In this document: piece after piece, positions 1-9,112 of the stretch | How the letters are laid out: every line of letters begins with the position of its first letter | Position numbering within the stretch: the stretch's first letter is position 1 | Assembly (NCBI GenBank): GCA_016282135.1 | Contig: JAEEKA010000006.1 | Location: 1 to 64,000 of the forward strand | Source: Oscillospiraceae bacterium | GTDB taxonomy: Bacteria > Bacillota > Clostridia > Oscillospirales > Oscillospiraceae | Direction of reading: 5' to 3' | DNA: 64,000 bases | Notes under the pieces: generated by a model | Database searches by the model: none | The model's input: only the letters and a program-made list of their open reading frames with translations | What the model was told of the DNA's origin: nothing | Translations under genes and position numbers: made by a program

Positions 1-2
1 AC

Positions 3-149
3 TGGTACTACGAGGGGGCCATCTGGGCCTATGAAAAGGGCCTGGAAAAGGGCGAGGACGGCAAGTTCCAAGCCAAGACGCCCTGCACCCGCGGCTACGT
101 GGTGACCTACCTCTACCGCTACTTCACCGGCAACGAGCTGGCGGAGTAA
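3..149 (+). CDS. C-terminal end of an SLH-domain surface protein (partial)
   Basis: The frame open from base 3 reads WYYEGAIWAYEKG, then a CTRGYVVTYLYRYF segment, and stops at TAA 147-149. The spacing of WYY..AI.WAYE and the closing C.R...V..LYRY match the end of an S-layer homology repeat, which anchors secreted proteins to cell-wall polymers. Only the last 48 residues are in the window, so the rest of the protein and its function are unknown. A strong terminator follows. Its nearness to a wall-polymer operon fits with, but does not prove, a shared surface role. Confidence 0.6.
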   Translation, partial: WYYEGAIWAYEKGLEKGEDGKFQAKTPCTRGYVVTYLYRYFTGNELAE

Positions 150-167
150 ATTCACAAAGAATTTTTT

Positions 168-209
168 AAAAAAATCGCCTGGCTTCTTTGGAAGTCAGGC
201 GATTTTTAA
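168..209. terminator. Bidirectional intrinsic terminator
   Basis: Arms 171-186 and 191-206 pair over 16 bases with a single G.T, around a TTTG loop. A-rich and T-rich flanks lie on both sides, so the hairpin can end both the plus-strand SLH gene and the converging minus-strand polymer operon. Confidence 0.85.
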
Positions 210-219
210 AACAAATTGT

Positions 220-1044
220 TCATGAAGCGGTTGTCTGAATCGCGCACAGTATTTCTTTAATGTCCGAAAAAAGGTAGCTGGGACAGGGTCCGACCTTGAA
301 ATCCTCCACAGTGGCTTCTCCGGACAGAACGCCGATCGTGGTAACCCCGGCATTCACACCGGCGGCAATATCGGTATAGACCCGATCTCCTACCACGACG
401 GTCTGCTCGGGCGTATAGCCAAATCGGTCCATGACTATGCGGATCATGGTGGGCTCCGGCTTACCGATGAAAACCGGATCCCGTCCTGTGGCATTTCGAA
501 TCATAACGCTCATGGAGCCGCAGTCCGGAACGTATCCAAAGCTGACTGGACAGACTAAATCGGGATTCGTGGCGTAGTAGGCGACGTTCTTCTGCTCCGT
601 CAGTATCTGACAGGTCCGCCGCAGCTTTTCGGAAGTCAACTCCAAATCAAAGCCCGTCAGCACCACGTCCACCGGCTCTACGTCCAAACGGACGTCGATT
701 CCGCCCTGGCGCAGTTCTTCCACCAGGCTGGCGGTTCCCTGGCAGTAGACCCGGGCCCCGGGGAAACGGGATTGAAGCAACTGAACCGCAGCCTGGGCTG
801 AGGTGAAGAAGTCCTCCTCCCCTGCCGGAATCCCCATATTCCGAACCTTCGTCAAATAATCCTCCACGGACTTGGAAGAATTGTTGGTAATGAACACATA
901 GCGGCCGCCTCGGGCTCGAATCAGAGAAAGGAACTCCAGCGTCCCGTCAAAGATTCGATTCTCCATGTAAATGGTCCCATCCATATCCAGAAGCCAGAGT
1001 TTCTTTTCGCTCAGATGGGCTTCCCTGCCAAAATAATCCTTCAT
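220..1044 (-). CDS. HAD-superfamily phosphatase, class IIA (NagD/phosphoglycolate phosphatase-like)
   Basis: All four HAD motifs are visible: DMDGTIY near residue 20 (nucleophile and acid Asp), ITNNSS near 51, the GKPEP lysine motif near 195 and VVGDRVYTDIAAG near 217. The cap sits between motifs II and III, as in class IIA. Family members dephosphorylate small phospho-compounds such as phosphoglycolate, glycerol phosphate or nitrophenyl phosphate. It is the last gene of the polymer operon, three bases after tagD, which suggests a link to glycerol phosphate or CDP-glycerol metabolism. The true substrate cannot be read from sequence. The 274-residue length is normal, and the ribosome site is weak, fitting translational coupling. 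Confidence 0.85.
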   Translation of the reverse strand: MKDYFGREAHLSEKKLWLLDMDGTIYMENRIFDGTLEFLSLIRARGGRYVFITNNSSKSVEDYLTKVRNMGIPAGEEDFFTSAQAAVQLLQSRFPGARVYCQGTASLVEELRQGGIDVRLDVEPVDVVLTGFDLELTSEKLRRTCQILTEQKNVAYYATNPDLVCPVSFGYVPDCGSMSVMIRNATGRDPVFIGKPEPTMIRIVMDRFGYTPEQTVVVGDRVYTDIAAGVNAGVTTIGVLSGEATVEDFKVGPCPSYLFSDIKEILCAIQTTAS

Positions 1045-1047
1045 CGT

Positions 1048-1443
1048 TCAGCCCATTTGATTCAGGTCCCGCTTGATCTGCGTGGTGCTGATCTCAGGGG
1101 TACGGGGCAGATAGACCACCTCGCAGTAAGGCTTGAGAAAGTCGAATTTTCCGGCCCAATCGTCACCCATAACGAAGGTGTCCACATGGTACTCCTTTAC
1201 GTCGGAGAGCTTCTGATCCCAGCTCTCTTCAGGGATTACCAGGTCCACATAGCGAATGGCCTCCAGGAGCTGCTTGCGCACCTCGTAGGTGAAATAACAC
1301 TTCTTCTGCTTTTCATTCCAGTTGAATTCATCGGTGGACAGCACCACAATGAGATAGTCTCCCAGCGCTTTCGCCCTGCGGAGCAGATTGATATGACCGT
1401 AATGAAGCAAATCAAACGTGCCATAGGTGATCACGCGTTTCAT
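1048..1443 (-). CDS. tagD: Glycerol-3-phosphate cytidylyltransferase TagD
   Basis: Makes CDP-glycerol from CTP and glycerol-3-phosphate, the activated donor for glycerol-phosphate polymers. The 131-residue protein has the nucleotidyltransferase signature [11 protein letters not shown] at the N-terminus (HxGH) and [11 protein letters not shown] near the C-terminus, both typical of TagD/TarD. Length matches the family. The start ATG overlaps the TGA of the upstream glycerophosphotransferase and has AAGGAGG seven bases before it. Pairing with a CDP-glycerol-using transferase strongly supports the assignment. Confidence 0.95.
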   Translation of the reverse strand: MKRVITYGTFDLLHYGHINLLRRAKALGDYLIVVLSTDEFNWNEKQKKCYFTYEVRKQLLEAIRYVDLVIPEESWDQKLSDVKEYHVDTFVMGDDWAGKFDFLKPYCEVVYLPRTPEISTTQIKRDLNQMG

Positions 1444-2582
1444 TGTTTATCCTCCTTTTTAATCTGCTGCAAAATCAGCGCGGCACACCGCACAGAGGCC
1501 TGCCCGTCCTCGCAGAACTCGTTTTCTCTGGTAAACTCAGCCCAGGCCTGGCTGGTCCAAAGAGGCTGCAGGTCCGTCAGAATAGCTTCCAGCTCTTCAT
1601 TGCTCCGGGCCAGAGGGAAAGGCAGCTGATCCAGGGGAAAGTAGAAGTCCCGGCCCTTTTGATAGCTTTCAATATCTGTGGCAAATTGTACCAATGGCTT
1701 TCCGGTCAACGCGTAGTCGAACATAGATGAGGAATAGTCGGTAATCAGCAGGCCAGCCGCGCAGAGCAGCTCCTGCATATCGGGATAGGCCGTAGCGTCC
1801 ACCAGTCGATCCCCGTCGTAGGCAAACAGGCCGGCGGACTGGGCCGCCGCGTTGGGATGGAGCCGGATCAGTACGGTCCACTGCCCGTTGAAGTTTTCCT
1901 CGCACTTCCTGCGAACCATATCCGCGTCAAGGCGATAGGCGTCCACGGAATGATCGTCCCGGAAGGTTGGTGCGTAGAGGGCCAGTTTTCGATCCTCCGG
2001 CAGGCCCAGAACTTTGCAGACCTTGGCGTGCAAAATCGCGTGATCTGTATAAAAGATGTCGTTTCTGGGGGTGCCGGTGTTCATCACTGCGCCGGAATAC
2101 CAGAAGGACTCCCGAAAAAGCTTTGTCATAAAGCCGCTGCCGGAGACAATTACGTCGCACTGCGCGGAATCGTGCTTGGCCGCTTCCACATAGGAGTGTT
2201 CCAAAACGTGCTCCGCGTCCTGTTCGATTTTTTTCAGCGCAAACCCGTGCCAGGTCTGCATGTAGATCTGGCTCTTTTTCTTATTGGCGTCATACTTTCG
2301 GGAGTTGTCCACCCAGACTTTCGCGGAAGCCATAGCCCGTATTTTTTTCAGTCCGGTGCTTGGAACTGCCCGGACGCCCTCGGGAAGCGTTTTGACGGCG
2401 TCCTCATCCTTGCAGAGCCAGACCAGGTCCAGGTCCTCCCCGCTTTGGCGCAGAACTTCGCAGATGGCCTTGGGGCTGTCGGAGTAGCCCCGGCCCCCGT
2501 AGCTGGAAAAGACGACCCGGTTCTTCCGGATAGGCGTGAGTGCGCCCACAGTCTTCACGGCAAGATTATGAAGCATCGACAT
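1440..2582 (-). CDS. CDP-glycerol glycerophosphotransferase (TagB/TagF family)
   Basis: Transfers glycerol phosphate from CDP-glycerol to a lipid-linked or polymer acceptor at the cytoplasmic membrane face. Family features seen: [13 protein letters not shown] near residue 108, TGTPRND near 170, YAPTFRDD near 205, then [15 protein letters not shown] near 284. At 380 residues it is about the size of TagB and lacks the long N-terminus of TagF, so it could be a primase or decorating enzyme and not a long-chain polymerase. There is an AAAGGAG site, the start lies 17 bases inside the flippase gene, and the stop overlaps tagD. Confidence 0.88.
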   Translation of the reverse strand: MSMLHNLAVKTVGALTPIRKNRVVFSSYGGRGYSDSPKAICEVLRQSGEDLDLVWLCKDEDAVKTLPEGVRAVPSTGLKKIRAMASAKVWVDNSRKYDANKKKSQIYMQTWHGFALKKIEQDAEHVLEHSYVEAAKHDSAQCDVIVSGSGFMTKLFRESFWYSGAVMNTGTPRNDIFYTDHAILHAKVCKVLGLPEDRKLALYAPTFRDDHSVDAYRLDADMVRRKCEENFNGQWTVLIRLHPNAAAQSAGLFAYDGDRLVDATAYPDMQELLCAAGLLITDYSSSMFDYALTGKPLVQFATDIESYQKGRDFYFPLDQLPFPLARSNEELEAILTDLQPLWTSQAWAEFTRENEFCEDGQASVRCAALILQQIKKEDKQ

Positions 2583-3888
2583 GATAATTCTCCTTTAAGC
2601 GATCCCGATGGCGCCAGATCACCACAAGGCGGTAGGCGAGAATCAAAATCTGAGTCAAAGACATGGCTGCACCCAAGGTAACCATATTAATGTTTCCAGT
2701 AAAGTACAGAATCGCCAGATTTATAATATGGATAACAGAACCAAAAATCGTGGCGTAATTTGCGTGTTTTGCAAGGCCTATTGGTGAAAGAACCGGAAAA
2801 CCGCATAGATAGCTGGGCAAGATCACAACCGCCGCAGGCAGCATTGCACGAAGGACATCTCCGGCGGGTCTGAACTCTTCATTCCCCTTAAAAAAGAACA
2901 CCATAAAATCAGGGGCAATGATAAACATTCCAACACTGAATGCAATGATGATCGGCTCTAGAATAAGCAGGACCTTTTTCACCAGTTTATAATCGCGGTT
3001 TTTCACCATGTAAGGATAAAGACTGTCCGAGATTGGCATAAGCGCAGTCATGCCTGTATTCATTAACTTATCCGAGGAAGTGTAATAACCGCGGACAGGG
3101 TTTTCGATCATCTTTCCACCGCGCAGAATCTTGGCAGGCTCCACGAGATCCAGAATCAAAGTATTCAAGAAGGAGTAAGCGCTGGTGGCAAAGCGGGAGA
3201 AGAAAAAGATGGAGGACTGTTTCATGCGAATCAGGACGTCTGCAGCAGTAACGCGGCAAAAATGGACATTCAGTCTTTTTTTTGCATCATGAAAACAGAT
3301 AAACAGCGCAAAGAAATTTCCAATGGCGGTTAATGTGGGAATGATCCAGATATCCTCCGGCTTTTTTACGAACACAAAAATACCGACAGTGGAAAAAACA
3401 CGAATGCTGACTGTTCGAATGGTGATAGCAGTCATCTTTTCCATGCCGCGATAGAGATAATCCGGAAGCAGGGTATTGAAGACTGTGAAGAGAAAGAACA
3501 ACAAGTAAAATCCTAATCTCTCCCGCCAGGCAGGAATCACCTGACAAAGGACAAATAAGACCAACAAAGAAATCACGGAAAGAAAAAGCTTGCTTATTGT
3601 CACTGAAGTCATGATCACGTTTAGACGATCATGATCATTCCGGTTGCGGGCAACCTCTTCCGTGGCAGACTGAAGAAATCCAAAGCCGATAAAAAGTTCC
3701 ACATAGCCTGCAATGGCGGTTGCAACACCAAGCAAGCCAATGCCAGCAGGCTGTAAAATGTTACCCTCCCGCTGATAGACAATCAGGGAAAGAAGTGTGC
3801 TGGAGAAGGTCAGGATATACAGCATTAAGGTATTCCACGCAAGAACACCTTCTTTTTTGCCTCTGAGGTTTTTCAGTTTGGAAAACAT
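2566..3888 (-). CDS. Polysaccharide flippase (Wzx/MOP family)
   Basis: A 440-residue integral membrane protein with about twelve hydrophobic segments and the layout of MOP-superfamily polysaccharide exporters, which move lipid-linked repeat units across the membrane. Its place among glycosyltransferases and polymerase-like proteins supports a Wzx role. By eye the gene is richer in A and T than its neighbours, as often seen for exchanged surface-polymer genes. The start codon has AGAGG nearby, and the stop overlaps the next gene. Confidence 0.82.
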   Translation of the reverse strand: MFSKLKNLRGKKEGVLAWNTLMLYILTFSSTLLSLIVYQREGNILQPAGIGLLGVATAIAGYVELFIGFGFLQSATEEVARNRNDHDRLNVIMTSVTISKLFLSVISLLVLFVLCQVIPAWRERLGFYLLFFLFTVFNTLLPDYLYRGMEKMTAITIRTVSIRVFSTVGIFVFVKKPEDIWIIPTLTAIGNFFALFICFHDAKKRLNVHFCRVTAADVLIRMKQSSIFFFSRFATSAYSFLNTLILDLVEPAKILRGGKMIENPVRGYYTSSDKLMNTGMTALMPISDSLYPYMVKNRDYKLVKKVLLILEPIIIAFSVGMFIIAPDFMVFFFKGNEEFRPAGDVLRAMLPAAVVILPSYLCGFPVLSPIGLAKHANYATIFGSVIHIINLAILYFTGNINMVTLGAAMSLTQILILAYRLVVIWRHRDRLKENYHVDAS

Positions 3889-3900
3889 GAGGTTGCCTCT

Positions 3901-4884
3901 TTATTTCAGTTTGTTTGCTGCACGGAACAGAGTTCTGGCAAGCTTGTAGTGCTTCCCCTCCAGCAGGCGGAGGAGAATCAGCTTCTTTTTCCCAAGCCGA
4001 TTCAGCATGGGCTCCTTCCGGTAAGACGGGTAGTTCTTTCTCACATAGTCCAAAAACTCCGGCAGAAATTCCGCCTTGGGGTCCGCCATCAGCACCCGCT
4101 GGGCGGCGGCGCAGCAGTCATCCACGGCCAATACCGTGAGCTGGGGTTTGTAGGTTTCCAGAACTCCCTTTTCTGCATAATAGCTCCGCACCGTCTCCAA
4201 CGCGTTCAGAATCTCCAGATTCCGGCGCAGGTTGGAGTTGCGCATGATGGAGCCCTGGCGCAGATAATAGAAATAGAACGCATCGTCCAGTTGAACGATG
4301 GATTTTGCTTCGAGAAACAACTTCGGGGTGGTACACAGGTCCTCATACCAGACCCGGCCCGGGAACCGAATGCCGGTATCCAGAAACAGCCCACGTTTAC
4401 AAATTCGAATCCAGGCGCCGGGAGGATCCAGAAGCATATCCGGCGTACTTTGCAACGTGCGAACGTCAGACGCACTGCCGGATGGGCGGGATTCAGCGGG
4501 CTTTTCACCGGAGTCCGAGACATAACGGAAGGAAAACACGTACATATCAGCATGCGTCTTCCCGATTTCCTCCGTCAGCCGGGAGAGCGTATTGTCCGCG
4601 ATCCAGTCGTCGCTGTCGATAAAGAACAGGTACTCCCCTTTCGCATCCTCCATTCCGGTGTTCCTGGCGGCGCCAAGGCCGCCGTTGGGCTGATGAATCA
4701 CCCGTACCAGTTCCGGGTACTTTGCGGCGTATTCATCACAGAGGGCACCGCTCTTTCCGTCTGTGGAGCCGTCGTCCACCAAGATGATCTCCCAGCTTTG
4801 GCATTTCTGCCGGAGCAGAGACTCCATACACTTGGGCAGATAATCCGCTACATTATACACGGGAACAATCACGCTGAACAGCAT
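3901..4884 (-). CDS. Family 2 glycosyltransferase
   Basis: GT-A fold enzyme adding a sugar from a nucleotide donor. The N-terminus MLFSVIVPVYNVADYL and VDDGSTDGKSG are the nucleotide-binding part. HQPNGGLGAARNTG and FIDSDDW (the DXD-like metal motif near residue 93) follow. It is a close sister of the next gene, with the same order of motifs, similar length and a matching basic C-terminal tail, so the two probably arose by duplication and add different residues. The start is preceded by AAAGGA. Confidence 0.88.
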   Translation of the reverse strand: MLFSVIVPVYNVADYLPKCMESLLRQKCQSWEIILVDDGSTDGKSGALCDEYAAKYPELVRVIHQPNGGLGAARNTGMEDAKGEYLFFIDSDDWIADNTLSRLTEEIGKTHADMYVFSFRYVSDSGEKPAESRPSGSASDVRTLQSTPDMLLDPPGAWIRICKRGLFLDTGIRFPGRVWYEDLCTTPKLFLEAKSIVQLDDAFYFYYLRQGSIMRNSNLRRNLEILNALETVRSYYAEKGVLETYKPQLTVLAVDDCCAAAQRVLMADPKAEFLPEFLDYVRKNYPSYRKEPMLNRLGKKKLILLRLLEGKHYKLARTLFRAANKLK

Positions 4885-4891
4885 AACAATT

Positions 4892-5866
4892 TTATCCTTT
4901 CAATCGGAACAGATAAGAAAGAAGCCGGAAATGCCCGCCTTGAATCAGCCGCAGTGCCAGGGTCTTGCGCTTGGAAAGACGGCTGCGATAGGGATTCTCC
5001 GGCCAGTTCGGAAAAGCGTTGTCGGTATATTCCCGGAAAGCTTTCAGAAGCGGATTACGAGAGTCCGCCTTCGCCACCCGAACCGAAGCTGCCAGGAGCA
5101 CATGCTCTACCGTCATGGCACAGAGTTCATTTTCATAGAGATCCCGAAGTCCCATGGCCTGAAACCAGCCCAAAATGTCGTCAAAGGCATCCAGAATCTC
5201 CCGATTGCGATCCAAGTTCTGATTGCTCATAATGGAACCGGGTCGCTGCAAGTACCGATAGAGCGGATCCGGTAAAACGATAATTCCTTCAGCAAGGCTA
5301 AAAAGTTTGGTCGTGGTACGAATATCCTCATACCAAACACGGGCGGGAAAACGAATCCCTGATTCAACAAACAGACTGCGACGCCACAGCCGAAATGCGG
5401 CGGAAGGCGGAGAGAGCAGAAACTCCGGACAGTCTTCCAACGCAAAGGGCTGATTTGTCGCCGGGAAGCTATCCTCGCCGGGTGTAAGCTTTCCTTCCCC
5501 ATCATCGGTACAGAACTGGAAGCCGATAATCTGAACACCGGGTGTTTGCACAGCATCCTTCAGCACGGAAAGCGTTTCGGGGGCAACAGTGTCATCACTG
5601 TCCAGAAACAGGAGCCAGTCACCTGCAGCTGCATCAATTCCAGTATTCCGGGCTGCGCCAAGTCCGCCGTTTTCCTGGTGAATCACACGAATCAAATCGG
5701 GAAAACGACGCGCATATTCGTCGCAAATCGCGCCGCTTCCGTCGGTCGCACCGTCGTCAATCAGAAGAACCTCACAGTCCGTCGTATCATTTTTCAGAAC
5801 AGAATCCAGGCAGCCCCGCAAATACTGCTCCACGTTGTATACCGGGATAATGACAGAAATCATCAT
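4892..5866 (-). CDS. Family 2 glycosyltransferase (sister of the preceding one)
   Basis: GT2 enzyme with ISVIIPVYNVEQYL at the start, LIDDGATDGSG, HQENGGLGAARNTG and FLDSDDT. The open frame reaches up to 5926, but AAGGAG lies seven bases before the ATG at 5866, and that ATG forms an overlapping ATGATGA with the stop of the upstream polymerase-like gene, so the shorter 324-residue form is chosen. The adjacent ATG at 5863 is an alternative. The donor and acceptor sugars cannot be told. Confidence 0.87.
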   Translation of the reverse strand: MMISVIIPVYNVEQYLRGCLDSVLKNDTTDCEVLLIDDGATDGSGAICDEYARRFPDLIRVIHQENGGLGAARNTGIDAAAGDWLLFLDSDDTVAPETLSVLKDAVQTPGVQIIGFQFCTDDGEGKLTPGEDSFPATNQPFALEDCPEFLLSPPSAAFRLWRRSLFVESGIRFPARVWYEDIRTTTKLFSLAEGIIVLPDPLYRYLQRPGSIMSNQNLDRNREILDAFDDILGWFQAMGLRDLYENELCAMTVEHVLLAASVRVAKADSRNPLLKAFREYTDNAFPNWPENPYRSRLSKRKTLALRLIQGGHFRLLSYLFRLKG

Positions 5867-7380
5867 GGGCTGCGCTCCTTTTTCCTCTTGTTGAAGGACG
5901 GCCTGGTACTGAGAAACCAGACACATGCAAGTATCACGGCAAAATAGAATGAAGCGTTGTTCCGGCGAAGCACAGAAACCGTACTCCAGGCATATACCAG
6001 CGCAATACCGAATGAAATCAAGAAAGCGGACATGTCCGGCGCCAGAGTGCGCTTCGGATCCCGGAAAAGAGACTTTAGTCCACAGCAGACAAAATAACAG
6101 AGGAACAGAAGCAGCAGGCCAAGACCGACAAACCCGCAGAGGTAATAAACGCCATAGAAATCATTCTCGGGGTCGGACGCTTCCGCTTGGATTTCCCATT
6201 CATCCGTCTCAAAAACGTAAACCTCGGTCTCATCCACCCGCGTTCTGCCAATCTCAAGTCCAAACAGGCGAGACAAAGGAGAAGCTTCAGCGGACTCTTC
6301 CATCAGAAGCTGGCAAAATTTCAGCTTTCGAACGCGGTCATCACAGATCTGTAGCACGTCCAAAGAATTGTGATAGACAGCGGCGACCCGTTCGATCCCA
6401 AATCGGTCGATCATGCCCTGCAAATTATAGCGGTAGGCGGCTGTAAGGACACGCAGATCCGGTTGTTCCGACAACTCTGATATGTTCAAACCGTTCTGAG
6501 CCGCTGCATCGGCTACCGCAGCGTCAATCCGATCCTGCTTGACTTGGGCGTTTTCCTGGATGGCCGTTTGATTTCGGTTCATGGGCGAAATCGGAAACAA
6601 TCCGAGAAACAGAACCGCGCAAAGGAAGACAGTCAAAGCCTGGGGCCAACGCTTCCGCTCCGAAAACAGAAGACAGGCGGTCAGGCAGAACCCGGCGGCG
6701 GCCAGAGACGCGAAAGCAAGCCTGGTGCCAAAGACAAACAGCGCCCCGAAGCTCAGCAGGCAGGCAGCAGCCAGCGGCGCAAGCTTTCCGGAAAAGCGCT
6801 CCATGGTCCAGACAATTACCAGTGGACACAGCAGACTCAGAATCGCGCTTTGGGCACTGGTCCAAAAAAACCACCCGCGAATACCGATCCCTTTCGCCGC
6901 GTAGGTATGAGGATCCGTGCCGGTTACCACGCTTAGAATCATAATAAGCAGAATCAGCAAAAAATCGATCATAAGCCCGAGCTTCAAGGCGGAAAAAACC
7001 TTCTCATTTGCCTGCAGATAGACAATAAAGCAGAATACGCTGGCGGGGAGCATCAGAAGCCGCGCCTGATCGGCCAGGTCTTCTTTCCAGTTGTACCCAG
7101 CGGAAACCTTCAAGCAGGCAAAAACATGACCGACCAGATACAGCAGAATCCCCAGGGAAAGGACGGCAAAGAGCTTCTTTCGCCGCAGGAATGGCAGCGC
7201 CGCCAAAAGCATCAGGCCAATCATGCCGATCCGGATTCCGAGCGTGAGGTAATTCGGCACACCAAACTGGATCTGCCAATAGCTCAGCACATCCAACAGA
7301 GGCTGAAAAACGCAGATCACAACAGAAAGGACAGGAAGACTGCCCCGGAGCCGTAACACGGCATCCTTTGAGTGTAGCAA
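5863..7380 (-). CDS. O-antigen ligase/polymerase-like membrane protein 1
   Basis: About 505 residues with many membrane segments and one large soluble loop near residues 275-395, the layout of Wzy/WaaL-type enzymes that join lipid-linked glycans. It resembles the upstream gene along its length: FQPLLDVLSYWQIQFG matches SQPILDVIGYWQMMLD, WFFWTSAQSAILSL matches WFFWANSQSAILSM, and both end with VSVLRRNNAS. Starts at TTG, with GGAGAGG eight bases before. Whether it acts as polymerase or as a ligase to a wall acceptor is not determined. Confidence 0.78.
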   Translation of the reverse strand: MLHSKDAVLRLRGSLPVLSVVICVFQPLLDVLSYWQIQFGVPNYLTLGIRIGMIGLMLLAALPFLRRKKLFAVLSLGILLYLVGHVFACLKVSAGYNWKEDLADQARLLMLPASVFCFIVYLQANEKVFSALKLGLMIDFLLILLIMILSVVTGTDPHTYAAKGIGIRGWFFWTSAQSAILSLLCPLVIVWTMERFSGKLAPLAAACLLSFGALFVFGTRLAFASLAAAGFCLTACLLFSERKRWPQALTVFLCAVLFLGLFPISPMNRNQTAIQENAQVKQDRIDAAVADAAAQNGLNISELSEQPDLRVLTAAYRYNLQGMIDRFGIERVAAVYHNSLDVLQICDDRVRKLKFCQLLMEESAEASPLSRLFGLEIGRTRVDETEVYVFETDEWEIQAEASDPENDFYGVYYLCGFVGLGLLLLFLCYFVCCGLKSLFRDPKRTLAPDMSAFLISFGIALVYAWSTVSVLRRNNASFYFAVILACVWFLSTRPSFNKRKKERSP

Positions 7381-7405
7381 GGCTTTCCTCTCCTTTCCGA
7401 TTTTA

Positions 7406-8989
7406 TCAATTTGATCCGTCCGACCCGTTCAGCGCGCGATCCAATGTGCCCGACTTGTACTTGTAGTTATTCTGTTTCCTGGACAAATACCACAGCCCGG
7501 CAAGAACAAGCGCCATATAGACGGAAGCGTTGTTTCTCCGCAGCACGGATACAGTGAAGTAGGCATGCAGCAGGCCAAAGACGTAGGCTGCGGCAAAACC
7601 GATCATGTCAACGGTAAAATAGGTTTTGAAATCCCGGATCACCCGGTAAAGGCCCAGCAGGCCAAAGTACAGCAGGAATACGATAAAGAAAACAAGTCCG
7701 ACGATTCCCAGCAGAAAATAGATTCCGTGGAAGTCGTTTTCTACATCATAATTGATATAGCCACTTTCCCATTCTCCGGTTTCTTCATTCCTGATGCCAT
7801 ATTCCACGTATTCCCGCATGTCCAGCAAATTTATGCCGAAAAGATGACTCATAAAAGAGGCATCTTCCATCAGAAGCTCACAGAAGTACAACTTCTCAAT
7901 ACGCCAGTCACCGAGAACAGAGGGATCCGTGATGTAATTATATTTTACCAACACCCGGGGGTAGCCAAAATGCTGAACCACGCCCGGAATATATCTCTTG
8001 TAGTGTTTTTTCAGCTTTTTCCAGTTAATTGATGTCATCTTGGGAGCATCCGGATCCGCCGCTTCCGGCTCTCCGGTCTCATCCGTGGGAAGCTCGGCGT
8101 CAGGTGGAAGCGTCTCAATCTGTACTTCAGATAATTCCGCCATGTGTAATGTAGTAATATCAGTCACCGCCTCCATGCGGCGGGCGGTGGGAGAAACCGG
8201 GAATGCCCCGGTAAAAATCGCAGTAATCAGGAAAATCACAAGCGACTGCTTCCACCTCTGCCGATCTGCCAGCAGAAGGCAAATACCAATACCGAAGCCG
8301 GCAGCCACCATCGCGCCGAAGGTCAGGCGGGTTCCGAAGAAATAAAGCGTAACCTCCGCCGCTATGGTAAACAGCGCAATAGGGATAAGCTTGTCCTTCC
8401 AACGCCGCAAAGACCAACAGATCACAATGGGCGCCATCATGGAGAGAATGGCACTCTGGCTGTTGGCCCAGAAGAACCAGCCCAGAACACCGATATGCTC
8501 ATGCCGATAGGTCTCCCGGTCTGTGCCGGTAATCACGCTGATAATCTCCACGAACACGATGATCAGCACATTGATCATCATGCCCTTTTTCATGGCCAGA
8601 AAGCCCTCCTCCCCGGATTGACGAAGGAAGGTGCAGAAGCAAAGCACGGTCATGGGCATCAGGAAGATACGAACCAGATTCACAAGATCCGTCACAGGTT
8701 CCGTGTAGCCGCCGGGAAGATTGGCAGCCACATGGAGGGCAGTCAACGCAAAAATGATACCGGCAGTAATAAAATAATAGCGCTTCCGATCTGAGAGAAG
8801 GAAGCCAAGCAGGACCGAGCCTGCCAGCAAAAACATGCGGACCGCAAGAGTCAACGTGTTTCCCAAATCCAACATCATCTGCCAATACCCAATCACATCC
8901 AGAATCGGCTGTGAGATGCAATAAATCAAAATCAGCGTTGGAAGCCGACGAAGCAAAGCACTTCTCGTGTTTTCCCATTGCTCCAGCAA
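7406..8989 (-). CDS. O-antigen ligase/polymerase-like membrane protein 2 (first gene of the polymer operon)
   Basis: Multi-pass membrane protein of about 527 residues, paralogous to the next gene, with a loop near residues 275-400 carrying an acidic Pro/Glu-rich stretch. The open frame reaches 9103, but a sigma-A promoter lies at 9035-9063, inside that extension. The start is therefore put at TTG 8989, with AAAGGA upstream. Two such proteins in one operon may divide polymerisation and attachment of the finished chain. Confidence 0.75.
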   Translation of the reverse strand: MLEQWENTRSALLRRLPTLILIYCISQPILDVIGYWQMMLDLGNTLTLAVRMFLLAGSVLLGFLLSDRKRYYFITAGIIFALTALHVAANLPGGYTEPVTDLVNLVRIFLMPMTVLCFCTFLRQSGEEGFLAMKKGMMINVLIIVFVEIISVITGTDRETYRHEHIGVLGWFFWANSQSAILSMMAPIVICWSLRRWKDKLIPIALFTIAAEVTLYFFGTRLTFGAMVAAGFGIGICLLLADRQRWKQSLVIFLITAIFTGAFPVSPTARRMEAVTDITTLHMAELSEVQIETLPPDAELPTDETGEPEAADPDAPKMTSINWKKLKKHYKRYIPGVVQHFGYPRVLVKYNYITDPSVLGDWRIEKLYFCELLMEDASFMSHLFGINLLDMREYVEYGIRNEETGEWESGYINYDVENDFHGIYFLLGIVGLVFFIVFLLYFGLLGLYRVIRDFKTYFTVDMIGFAAAYVFGLLHAYFTVSVLRRNNASVYMALVLAGLWYLSRKQNNYKYKSGTLDRALNGSDGSN

Positions 8990-9034
8990 GGTTCCACTTC
9001 CTTTCGTCTTTGAGTGTACAGTTTCATGAATAAC

Positions 9035-9063
9035 AGTATAGCATATCAACGATAATTTGTCCA
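9035..9063 (-). promoter_or_regulatory. Sigma-A promoter of the surface-polymer operon
   Basis: Read on the minus strand: TGGACA (9063-9058), a 17-base spacer, then TATACT (9040-9035) preceded by TGC (extended -10). Transcription should begin near 9028. It sits directly after the terminator of the upstream gene, so the eight-gene operon is transcribed independently. Confidence 0.85.
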
Positions 9064-9101
9064 GAAAAAAAGAGAAGCGGCATCCGGAAACCGGATGCCG
9101 C
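9064..9101 (-). terminator. Intrinsic terminator of the zinc-ribbon gene
   Basis: Perfect 11-base arms 9091-9101 and 9077-9087 around a three-base loop, followed on the minus strand by TTCTCTTTTTTT. The run of T ends one base before the -35 box of the next operon. Confidence 0.92.
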
Positions 9102-9112
9102 AAAGCTGATAA

